From Verrucomicrobiota bacterium (GTDB taxonomy: Bacteria > Verrucomicrobiota > Verrucomicrobiia > Methylacidiphilales > Verrucolacustridaceae), in NCBI GenBank assembly GCA_010024525.1, contig RGGS01000035.1:1-8970 (forward strand): 8,970 nucleotides of DNA. Direction: 5' to 3'. Position 1 is the first letter of the stretch; each line of letters opens with the position of its first letter. Positions 1 to 6,273 of this stretch are shown in pieces. The notes under the pieces were generated by a model, which saw nothing but the letters and a program-made list of their open reading frames with translations, made no database searches and was not told where the DNA came from. The position numbers were made by a program, and so were the translations under genes.

Positions 1-1065
1 GAGCAGTGGAAGAGTCTGATTGACAAACTACCCAATGCCGAGGATCCGGAAGCGTTGACCCAAGCGGAGGAGGGTTTTGCCCGCGCGGTTGCCCAAGCCA
101 TGCCCCAACCCCACGATCCGATGGCGAGCTACACGATGGAGCAACTCGGGAGCCAAATCAGCGCACTGGAAAAACTAAAGAAAGAGTTCTCCTCGCGGAG
201 CGGGGAAATTCAGCAATTGATCGACCCTTGGGAAATCGAGGCACGATTCCTCAAGGAGGGAAAAAGAAAATTCGAGGGGCGGTGGCTCTCTCCCGAAGAA
301 TGGGAGCGTGAACGGGGGGCACGGGAGGGTGCCGCCAGGGAGGCATTCCTGAAAACCATCCATCCGCCCGATGTTTCACCCGCCCTGATCGGGCAGGGAA
401 CGGTGTTGGCCACGCTAGCGGCAGGGGCGGCGGGGCTTTTTTTTGGCATCAGTTTTTTGTTTCACGGGGTTCTGGAAATGATGCGACGAAGAGCCTGGTG
501 GAAGGGGACGGCTTGGCTCGCCAGCGGACTGCTGGTGGTCGGCCTGATTGGTCGGGCCACGGGCCTGTTGCTGGCGATTCCCGAGCCATGGGAGCCCGAC
601 CCTCGGGGCCATGATAAGAATGTGGAAAATCTGCTTTGGAATACGGTGGGGCAAAAGCAACCGTTCCCACGCGAAATTCAAATCGCGGACGAGGATCTCA
701 ATTCGTGGTGGGCGCAAAAACTTCATCCAAGACCCTTGTCCGTTTTGGAAATTCTGGTGGTCGGGGTGGAAAGCTGGAGGGTCCAGTTTTTCGATGGGGG
801 GCTTCGCTTGGAAAGGGTCGGGAAGCTGTTGGGGCGGCCGCTGGTTCTACGGCATATGATGAGTTTGCGCCGAACGGAAAAAGGGGAGGAAGTCTACCGG
901 GTCGAGGGGTCGTTGGGCAAAATGCCCCTGCCTCCGGCTGTGGTTTTGAGATCCTGGGGGGAATGGATGGAAGATGTGGCCAAACTTTCTGACTTTTTCC
1001 ATGCACCCAAGGGAACCCGGCTGGAGCGCCTCGAAAAAGGAGTGGCCGTTTTTTCGGCTCCTTGA
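1..1065 (+). CDS. Membrane protein of unknown function, 5'-truncated by window edge
   Basis: I do not recognise this protein. The frame is open from base 1 without a stop, so the gene starts outside the window; the TTG at 55 is in frame but has no special claim as a start. The visible 354 codons hold, in order: a charged, probably coiled-coil N-terminal stretch (about residues 45-120) containing GRWLSPEEWERE; two hydrophobic helices (about 133-157 and 170-193) separated by a short RRR-containing loop; and a roughly 160-residue C-terminal domain ending at TGA 1063-1065. That domain has a pattern of the type DEDLNSWW, then strand-like segments ending in FFDGGLRLERVG and LGKMPLPP. This loosely recalls membrane-anchored lipid-binding-like beta domains (DUF2140/DUF2993 style), but that is only an impression of the pattern. 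The gene lies 68 bases upstream of moxR on the same strand and may be co-transcribed with the Bat genes. It is not a standard Bat component. The coding call is firm; the function is unknown. Confidence 0.8.
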   Translation, partial: EQWKSLIDKLPNAEDPEALTQAEEGFARAVAQAMPQPHDPMASYTMEQLGSQISALEKLKKEFSSRSGEIQQLIDPWEIEARFLKEGKRKFEGRWLSPEEWERERGAREGAAREAFLKTIHPPDVSPALIGQGTVLATLAAGAAGLFFGISFLFHGVLEMMRRRAWWKGTAWLASGLLVVGLIGRATGLLLAIPEPWEPDPRGHDKNVENLLWNTVGQKQPFPREIQIADEDLNSWWAQKLHPRPLSVLEILVVGVESWRVQFFDGGLRLERVGKLLGRPLVLRHMMSLRRTEKGEEVYRVEGSLGKMPLPPAVVLRSWGEWMEDVAKLSDFFHAPKGTRLERLEKGVAVFSAP

Positions 1066-1116
1066 GCAGGGTTGGGGGGTTGAATTTCAGGCCGGGCTTG
1101 CGATGATCAAGGATTC

Positions 1117-1123
1117 AAGGAGG
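1117..1123 (+). promoter_or_regulatory. Ribosome binding site of moxR
   Basis: AAGGAGG is a near-perfect Shine-Dalgarno sequence ten bases before the ATG at 1134. It is the strongest such site in the window and fixes the moxR start. It lies in the only sizeable gap between genes here (1066-1133), so this is also where an operon promoter would be expected. Nothing in the gap is a convincing promoter. Confidence 0.75.
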
Positions 1124-1133
1124 TTGATAAATC

Positions 1134-2102
1134 ATGGCTAAAGGAGGCAAGGATTGGGCGTCCCGGATCAAGGGGGAGGTTCAGAAATCGATCATCGGAC
1201 AGGACGAGGTGATCGAGAGGCTTTTGGTGGCCCTGTTGTCCAACGGGCATGTTTTGCTGGAGGGGTTGCCCGGTTTGGCCAAAACGCTTCTGATTAAAAG
1301 TCTGGGGGCCGCCATGGGTCTGGAGTTTGAGAGAATCCAATTCACGCCGGATCTTTTGCCCAGCGACGTGGTGGGAACGATGGTATTTCAGCCCAAGGAG
1401 GGAAGTTTCCGGGTCCATCGCGGGCCAGTCTTTGCCAACCTGGTGTTGGCCGATGAAATCAATCGGGCGCCGGCCAAGGTGCAAAGCGCCCTACTGGAAG
1501 CCATGCAGGAGAGGCAAGTGACGATCGGTGGAGAAACCCACCATCTACCCAAACCGTTTTTGGTTATGGCCACCCAGAATCCGCTCGAACAGGAAGGCAC
1601 CTATCCCCTGCCGGAGGCACAGACGGACCGGTTTCTTTTTAAGCTTCTGGTCGACTACCCCTCGGAACAGGAGGAGCGCGCAATGATGGAGCGGTGGGGG
1701 CAACTTACGACCCAACCCAAGCTGGAGGCAGTTTCCTCCGGGGAGGAGCTTTTGTCCCTGCGGGAAAGGGTCGATGATGTGCATCTCAGCCCTCCCCTTC
1801 AGGCCTACATGCTGGCCTTGGTTCGCGCGACTCGGGAGGCCGCCATGGCCGAGGGAGCCGGGGCCAAGGTTCTTTCCTATGGGGCAAGTCCGCGCGCATC
1901 CTTGGCCTTGGTTCAGGCCAGTCGGGCGCTGGCATGGCTGCACGGCATGGATCACGCCACCCCGGAGGTTGTGCAAAACGTCTTCTTGGATGCTTTGCGG
2001 CATCGGGTCGGGTTGACGTACGAGGCCGAAGCGGAGGAGACCACCACCGACGAAATACTTCGGGGGGTCCTTTCCCGTGTTCCCGTTCCGGCCGGGTATT
2101 AA
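1134..2102 (+). CDS. moxR: MoxR-family AAA+ ATPase
   Basis: This 322-aa cytoplasmic protein is a full-length MoxR ATPase. Visible motifs: IIGQDEVIERLL near residues 20-31; Walker A GLPGLAKT at 44-51; Walker B LVLADEIN at 103-110; sensor-1 ATQNP at 146-150; the arginine-finger segment TDRF at 164-167; and sensor-2 GASPRA at 250-255 in the C-terminal lid. No key residue is missing. ATG 1134 is preceded by AAGGAGG, and the first residues lead straight into the family's N-terminal helix, which supports this start. Family knowledge: MoxR ATPases form oligomeric rings that use ATP to remodel or activate VWA-domain partners. In Bat operons the gene comes first, followed by DUF58 and the VWA genes, exactly as here, so the likely partners are the products of 2128-5188. 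The substrate of Bat systems is not settled. The gap to the DUF58 gene is 25 bases, consistent with one transcript. Confidence 0.95.
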   Translation: MAKGGKDWASRIKGEVQKSIIGQDEVIERLLVALLSNGHVLLEGLPGLAKTLLIKSLGAAMGLEFERIQFTPDLLPSDVVGTMVFQPKEGSFRVHRGPVFANLVLADEINRAPAKVQSALLEAMQERQVTIGGETHHLPKPFLVMATQNPLEQEGTYPLPEAQTDRFLFKLLVDYPSEQEERAMMERWGQLTTQPKLEAVSSGEELLSLRERVDDVHLSPPLQAYMLALVRATREAAMAEGAGAKVLSYGASPRASLALVQASRALAWLHGMDHATPEVVQNVFLDALRHRVGLTYEAEAEETTTDEILRGVLSRVPVPAGY

Positions 2103-2127
2103 TCCGTAACCGAGGGGGGTTGACCGG

Positions 2128-3039
2128 ATGAGCACCGCTGTCGCACCCAGGGAGGTGGCCCGCAAGGCACCGCTGGCTCTTTTGCGCAAATTGGAGTGGC
2201 GCGTCCGCACGGCAGCAGACTCCTTTTTGGGGGGAGAGTACCGGTCGGCTTTTCGTGGGCGCGGACGGGAATTCGATCAGGTGGTCAAATACGAGTTTGG
2301 GGACGACATCCGGGATGTGGACTGGAATGTTTCGGCGCGACTAGGAGAGCTTTACCGGAAAAAATTCATCGAGGAGCGGGAGCTGACCGTGGTTCTGCTT
2401 TTTGAGGACACGCCGTCCCTACAGTTCGGCTCGGGGCGACGAACCAAGCGGGAGGCGCTTTTGGAACTCGCCGGGCTCTTTGCCCTGACGGCCGCGGGCA
2501 ACCGCGATCGGGTGGGGTTCTGGCACGCCACCCCGGCGGGGCATGTGGTGCGTCAACCGGTTCGCGGGCGGGTGAACATTGTGCGCACGGCGGCGACCCT
2601 GCTGGGACAACCGGTGCCGCGACTCGAGGATGGGCCCGAGGCATCCTTGGATTGGAGGCTTTTCTTTCACGCCTTTCCCAAACACAGCGTGGTTTTATGG
2701 TTCGGCGACTTCCCCCCGCGGCCGGTCGAAGCCGGGTGGGCGGCTTTGAAGAAACGGTATGAAATCATTGGGGTGAGGGTGGATGATCCGTGGGAAGTGA
2801 ACCTTCCCTCCATGGGGGTCTTGCCGTCGGTGGATCCGGAGACAGGGGAGGTCCTGGCCTTTGACACGGGAACCCGCGACAGCCAGCAGAGACATGCCGC
2901 ATGGGTGGAGGAAAGAGAGAAAGCCTGGTTGGAGTGGTTTCCCAGCCCCCTACATCGGCTCAAGGCTGGCACAGAGGGGGATTTGCTGGATCCGATGGTC
3001 GCCTTTTTTCGCCGACGCATGAAAGGGACAAGAAAATGA
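2128..3039 (+). CDS. DUF58 domain protein of the Bat operon
   Basis: This 303-aa soluble protein has no signal peptide or clear membrane helix. It shows the DUF58 signature: GEYRSAFRGRGREFDQV (36-52), then YEFGDDIRDVDWNVSAR (55-71), KKFIEERE (78-85), and a following VWA-like fold. The strand that normally carries the metal-binding DxSxS of a VWA MIDAS reads LLFEDTPSLQFGS (90-102). This keeps the Asp (D94) and the family's FG but lacks the expected serine spacing, so the metal site may be absent or altered. In Bat and related MoxR systems, DUF58 proteins sit beside the ATPase and are taken to be its adaptor or substrate. ATG 2128 follows a G-rich ribosome site (2112-2119, GAGGGGGG) at eight bases. 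The stop overlaps the next gene's start as ATGA (3036-3039), implying translational coupling to batA. Family assignment is firm; the exact role is inferred from family and neighbours. Confidence 0.92.
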   Translation: MSTAVAPREVARKAPLALLRKLEWRVRTAADSFLGGEYRSAFRGRGREFDQVVKYEFGDDIRDVDWNVSARLGELYRKKFIEERELTVVLLFEDTPSLQFGSGRRTKREALLELAGLFALTAAGNRDRVGFWHATPAGHVVRQPVRGRVNIVRTAATLLGQPVPRLEDGPEASLDWRLFFHAFPKHSVVLWFGDFPPRPVEAGWAALKKRYEIIGVRVDDPWEVNLPSMGVLPSVDPETGEVLAFDTGTRDSQQRHAAWVEEREKAWLEWFPSPLHRLKAGTEGDLLDPMVAFFRRRMKGTRK

Positions 3040-4070
3040 AGACCGCTCTTTTCTCCGGGGGCTGGACACTGGCAGATCCTGCGTGGCTCTTGCTTCTTTT
3101 GGCCATTCCTCTGGCGGCCTGGTGGAGGAGCCGGCGCGCACGGCCGGTGCTGGTGATTCCGAGGGTGGCACGTTGGGCGGGGACCCGCACTGTGTCGCTG
3201 GGGAGATTTCCCGCCCTTCTGGCAGGAGTGGGGCTGGTTTTTCTGATCGTGGCAATGGCGAGACCCCAGCAGTTGGAGGAAAAAAAACAGGTTCGACAAA
3301 AAGGATACGACATCATGCTGGCGATCGATCTTTCCCCCAGCATGTTGGCGGAGGATTACGAGGGGCCGCATGGGAGGATTAACCGCGTCCAGGCCATTCA
3401 GCCGATTATCGAAGCCTTTATTTCTCGGCGGCCCACCGATCGTATTGGAGTGGTGATTTATGGTGGTCGGGCCTACACCCTTTCCCCCCTGACCTTCGAT
3501 CACGAGTGGTTGGCGCGTCAGATCCGTAGGCTCAAGGTGGGATTAGTGGAGGACGCCACCGCGGTTGGGGATGGTCTTGGTTTGGCCGTTTCCCGGTTGG
3601 AGCAAAGCGAGCGGGAGGACGGCGGACAGCGGAAGGGAGCTTTTATTATCCTGATGACAGACGGCTCCAATAACAGCGGAGTGCTGGCCCCGATGCAGGC
3701 AGCCGAGCTGGCCCGGGCCAAGGGCATTCCGGTGTACACCATTGGAGCCGGTCAACCCGGGGTGGTGCCCATGCCAGTCGTGGACAATGCTGGAAGAAAG
3801 TTGGGATATCGACAGGCAATCTCGGATTTGGATGAAGCGACACTGCAGAGGATTTCCGAACTGACCGGGGGAAAGTTTTTTCGGGCCATGGACGTGGGAA
3901 CCGCAGAGGCGGCGTTTGCCGCCATCGACAAGCGACAAAGGATTGAATTCAACGCCAAGGCACAACTCAAGGCGCATGAGTGGTATTGGGCCTTTGGGGC
4001 GCCCGGCCTCCTTTCGTTTCTTGGCGGATTAGCCTTGGCCAGACCGGGGAGATGGGGGAAGGCCGTATGA
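3036..4070 (+). CDS. batA: BatA-like VWA-domain inner-membrane protein
   Basis: This 344-aa protein has the BatA/BatB layout: an N-terminal hydrophobic helix (about 14-30), a basic linker containing PRVARWAGTR, a second helix (about 57-75) followed by ARPQ, a VWA domain (about 90-300), and a C-terminal helix (about 316-336). The MIDAS looks complete: DLSPS at 98-102 (D98, S100, S102), T175 in VEDATAVGDGL, and D209 in MTDGSNNSG. The VWA domain sits between helices 2 and 3. In such proteins it binds divalent metal and partner proteins and is the presumed target of MoxR. The frame stays open upstream to 2901, but that would overlap DUF58 by about 140 bases. ATG 3036 is preferred because it forms the ATGA overlap, has AAAGGGA seven bases upstream, and begins right before the first helix. 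The gene overlaps batB by four bases and is clearly a paralogue of it. Confidence 0.92.
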   Translation: MKTALFSGGWTLADPAWLLLLLAIPLAAWWRSRRARPVLVIPRVARWAGTRTVSLGRFPALLAGVGLVFLIVAMARPQQLEEKKQVRQKGYDIMLAIDLSPSMLAEDYEGPHGRINRVQAIQPIIEAFISRRPTDRIGVVIYGGRAYTLSPLTFDHEWLARQIRRLKVGLVEDATAVGDGLGLAVSRLEQSEREDGGQRKGAFIILMTDGSNNSGVLAPMQAAELARAKGIPVYTIGAGQPGVVPMPVVDNAGRKLGYRQAISDLDEATLQRISELTGGKFFRAMDVGTAEAAFAAIDKRQRIEFNAKAQLKAHEWYWAFGAPGLLSFLGGLALARPGRWGKAV

Positions 4071-5188
4071 CGCATCTTTTCGGAGTCCAATGGGAAAACG
4101 GGTGGGTTTTGGCCCTGGCGCCTTTGGCCCCTTTTCTGGCTTGGGCCATCTTTCGCGGAAAAATCGGAGGCGGCGGCCCGACTCTGTTGCCTAAAATTCT
4201 TCGTCGCTGGGCAGGGACGAGGGCAGTGGTAGATCGTCCACGGGTCAGCAGGGGGTCGGGAGGATTCTGGCTTGGGATCGGATCGGCCTTGGCATTGTTG
4301 GCCTTGGCCCGACCTCAATGGGGCACGCTGGAGGAAACAGTGTTTGATCAATCCAGGGAGGTGCTGATTGCCTTGGATCTTTCGGCCAGCATGTTGGCCG
4401 ATGATGTCAAACCCACCCGTTTGGCCAGAGCCAAACTTCTGATCGGGAATTTATTGGATGAGCTCCAGGGAGAAAGAGTCGGCCTGGCGGTTTTCGCAGG
4501 AACCTCGTTTTTACAGGTTCCCTTGAGTTCGGATTATGAGGTTTTGCGGGATATTTTGCCGGGGCTGGATCCGTCTTATCTGCCACAAGCAGGAACTGAT
4601 TATGCGGGGATGTTGCGCGTGGCGAATGAGGCGTTTGGGCAGAGTGCGGCGGCGGATCGATTCCTGATTGTCTTGAGTGACGGGGAAGCACACGACACCG
4701 GGTGGAAAACCGCATTGGCTGAGCTGAAAAACAAGCAGGTGAAAATCATTACTCTGGGAATCGGAACCGCAGGGGGGGCTTTATTGCCGGATCCTCAAGG
4801 AGGGGTTCTCAAGGATGAGCGCGGAGCCGCCGTGCTGAGCCGACTTGAACCGGCCACCCTTCAGGAGCTGGCCCAGGAGACGGGAGGATCCTATCGGGAA
4901 GCCTCTAACTGGGTCGACCTTGCCGGGCTGATCAAGGAGACCGTGGATCAAGGAAAGACCGGGGATTTTTCGAAAAGTCGGGAAGTCCGGCAGGCCGAAA
5001 GGTTTCAATGGTTTTTGGGACCCGCCCTGCTCTTCCTGCTTCTTAGTTTTGCTCTGGAGATACCGTCGTTACCGACCCGGAGAAGGGTGGCGATGGGAAC
5101 CACCACGACTGGTGACGCGGCCTTACCACCGGTGCTCAAAAAGACAACCAAGCTTGTGGCAAAAAAGAGGGCGGAGGTTGCTGCATGA
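4067..5188 (+). CDS. batB: BatB-like VWA-domain inner-membrane protein
   Basis: This 373-aa paralogue of the preceding protein has the same order: a helix at about 12-29, the linker LPKILRRWAGTRAV, a helix at about 66-81 followed by ARPQWG, a VWA domain (about 96-300), and a C-terminal helix (about 315-331). The MIDAS residues are present: DLSAS at 104-108 (D104, S106, S108), T177 in QAGTDYAG, and D205 in LSDGEAHD. SREVLIALDLSASM followed by ADDVKPTRL is typical of BatB. Unlike BatA, it continues about 40 residues past the last helix as a Thr/Lys-rich tail ending KKRAEVAA. The frame is open upstream to 3980, and an in-frame ATG exists at 4052. ATG 4067 is chosen because it overlaps the batA stop as ATGA; 4052 cannot be excluded. 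The 3' end again overlaps the next start as ATGA (5185-5188). It probably pairs with BatA in the membrane complex. Confidence 0.92.
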   Translation: MTHLFGVQWENGWVLALAPLAPFLAWAIFRGKIGGGGPTLLPKILRRWAGTRAVVDRPRVSRGSGGFWLGIGSALALLALARPQWGTLEETVFDQSREVLIALDLSASMLADDVKPTRLARAKLLIGNLLDELQGERVGLAVFAGTSFLQVPLSSDYEVLRDILPGLDPSYLPQAGTDYAGMLRVANEAFGQSAAADRFLIVLSDGEAHDTGWKTALAELKNKQVKIITLGIGTAGGALLPDPQGGVLKDERGAAVLSRLEPATLQELAQETGGSYREASNWVDLAGLIKETVDQGKTGDFSKSREVRQAERFQWFLGPALLFLLLSFALEIPSLPTRRRVAMGTTTTGDAALPPVLKKTTKLVAKKRAEVAA

Positions 5189-5670
5189 AAAAAAGGATCA
5201 TGGTTGTCGTCTGTACAGTGCAAGGTTGGGGGCTGGTTTGCCAAGCGGAGGCAGCCTCCCAGGGCACCGGCCCACAGTCCCCGGCTGCATTAAAACAGAC
5301 GGTGGCTGCCTTGGCGGAAAAAACAACGCCACCGGCCATCGACTACGCCAAAATGGCGGAGGACACGATTCGATTCGGATCAGATTCCGAGGCAGTCGCC
5401 AAAATCAACTCGGCTGAAATGGGGGGGAGGGATCCACAGGGGCCGTGGCGAAACATGATTGGCGATGCCCTGGCCGGCGTGGATGCCGGGGAAAAGATCA
5501 ATGCACAAGCGGCCGACTGGAAAAGCCTCAGGGAGCAACTTCAGAAACTTCAACCTCCCCCCCCCGCCTCCAAACAAGAAACAGAATTCAGGCAAAAAAC
5601 CCCAAAACAAAAAACAGGATCAGAAAAAAGACAAGCAGTCCGGGAAGGAAAAAAGCGACTCCCAGCCTGA
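5185..5670 (+). CDS. BatC-position secreted protein, N-terminal piece before a frameshift
   Basis: As read, this encodes 161 aa: a signal peptide (MKK, hydrophobic core, likely cut after AEA near residue 23), then an exported domain of about 100 residues containing DYAKMAEDTIRFG, PWRNMIGDAL and WKSLREQLQKLQ. At residues 124-127 the frame crosses nine C (5557-5565). Beyond that the residues look like out-of-frame translation and end at TGA 5668-5670. Dropping one C would join the frame to the one ending at 6268, giving a 360-aa protein: signal peptide, short domain, long charged tail. I infer that this is the intended product. ATG 5185 overlaps the batB stop as ATGA, so the start is well supported. 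Position between batB and batD matches BatC, normally a periplasmic TPR protein with a Gln/Lys-rich tail, but I cannot recognise a TPR here, so the symbol is withheld. The frameshift could be a sequencing error, a recent mutation, phase variation or slippage. Confidence 0.75.
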   Translation: MKKRIMVVVCTVQGWGLVCQAEAASQGTGPQSPAALKQTVAALAEKTTPPAIDYAKMAEDTIRFGSDSEAVAKINSAEMGGRDPQGPWRNMIGDALAGVDAGEKINAQAADWKSLREQLQKLQPPPPASKQETEFRQKTPKQKTGSEKRQAVREGKKRLPA

Positions 5671-6268
5671 AAAAGGGGATCAGGAAAAACAGGACGGGCA
5701 AAAAGGGGAGGGAGAGGGGGAGAATGACTCCCAAAGTCCTCCTTCTCAGGGAAGCGGGGGGCAGGAGAAGGATGGGGAAAACTCATCAGAAAACCAGAAT
5801 GGCAGCCAATCCAAGGACGGCAAAAAAGAGGGGCAGGGGCAAAAGGAAGCCAAAGGAAAAAGTAAGGACCCCAATGCAGTGAAGGAGTTTAGCTCCAGCA
5901 AGGACGGGGAGGGGAAGATGAGGGATCGGGCCAAGGAGGATGACTTGAGCCCCATACAGGATCAGGGGGCGGGTTTCGGAAAACTGGGGCAGGAAAAAAG
6001 GGATGAAGGTAAAAACCCCGGGTCGGACGGACAGGCCTCGACCGCCTCGGAAAAAAGGGAAAAACAGAAGGAGGTCCCCTCAGGGATGAGAATGGTTGGC
6101 GGGGGAACCGGCAAAAAAGAGAAGGACGGATTCAACACCCCCAGCGGCCTTGAAGCGATGGCCCGACTGGACCAAGTGCGTCAATCCGACAGCCCGGCTC
6201 TTCTTCAGCAACGACTGCAACCGAAAGATCAGCAACCTTCCCCGGGAGTGACGGGGAAGCCCTGGTAA
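5459..6268 (+). CDS. BatC-position protein, C-terminal piece (low-complexity tail) after the frameshift
   Basis: This frame is open from 5459 (TTG; ATG at 5465) to TAA 6266-6268, but only the part after the C run (about 5566 on) looks like real coding. Upstream of it the other frame carries the plausible protein. The real part starts PPPNKKQNSGKKPQ and continues for about 180 residues rich in Lys, Glu, Gln, Gly, Ser and Asp, surely disordered. It ends in a more ordered segment, GLEAMARLDQVRQSDSPALL, and the terminal residues GKPW. A C-terminal element with L..VR..DSPA and a final Trp is what I associate with BatC-position proteins of related bacteria, from memory and unchecked. No good ribosome site precedes 5459 or 5465, so independent translation is unlikely. 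The 3' end lies five bases before the next gene's GTG. The intact 700-base frame after the break argues that the shift is recent or an artefact. Confidence 0.65.
   Translation: MAMPWPAWMPGKRSMHKRPTGKASGSNFRNFNLPPPPPNKKQNSGKKPQNKKQDQKKDKQSGKEKSDSQPEKGDQEKQDGQKGEGEGENDSQSPPSQGSGGQEKDGENSSENQNGSQSKDGKKEGQGQKEAKGKSKDPNAVKEFSSSKDGEGKMRDRAKEDDLSPIQDQGAGFGKLGQEKRDEGKNPGSDGQASTASEKREKQKEVPSGMRMVGGGTGKKEKDGFNTPSGLEAMARLDQVRQSDSPALLQQRLQPKDQQPSPGVTGKPW
5557..5565 (+). repeat. Run of nine C at the batC-position frameshift
   Basis: Nine consecutive C lie exactly where the coding frame changes from the one starting at 5185 to the one ending at 6268. With eight C the two halves join in frame as a stretch of prolines followed by NKKQ. 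It is the longest homopolymer I found here. Other runs of seven or eight (T at 437-444, A at 3280-3287, G at 4772-4778 and 5421-5427, C at 7522-7528) lie in intact frames. The run can slip during replication, transcription, translation or sequencing. Confidence 0.9.
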
Positions 6269-6273
6269 ACTGC

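Noticed and set aside
1080..1107. Possible promoter before moxR: TTGAAT at 1080-1085 and GATGAT at 1102-1107, spacing 16
   Set aside because: Each hexamer matches the sigma-70 consensus at only four of six positions, and the leader would be very short. It is no better than chance in a gap this size, and the housekeeping promoter form of this organism is unknown.
1545..2210. Long minus-strand open frame (221 codons) opposite moxR
   Set aside because: It lies antisense to a gene with complete AAA+ motifs, has no recognisable domain, and runs across the moxR/DUF58 junction. Long antisense frames are expected in GC-biased coding DNA.
2901..3035. In-frame upstream extension of batA to a start at 2901
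   Set aside because: It would overlap the well-supported DUF58 gene by about 140 bases, and the extra residues look like out-of-frame translation. ATG 3036 gives the ATGA overlap and the expected N-terminal helix.
2667..3503. Minus-strand open frame of 278 codons opposite DUF58/batA
   Set aside because: Its composition is dominated by Pro, His, Arg and Gln, as expected of antisense frames. It overlaps two firmly identified genes, and I saw no good start site.
3980..4066. In-frame upstream extension of batB to 3980
   Set aside because: The extra residues are the shadow of the batA C-terminal helix region. ATG 4067 has the standard 4-base overlap; only ATG 4052 remains a minor alternative.
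5705..5720. G-quadruplex in the BatC-position tail
   Set aside because: Only three blocks of three or more G lie close together (GGGG, GGG, GGGGG), so a standard four-tract, three-layer quadruplex is not formed by this sequence.
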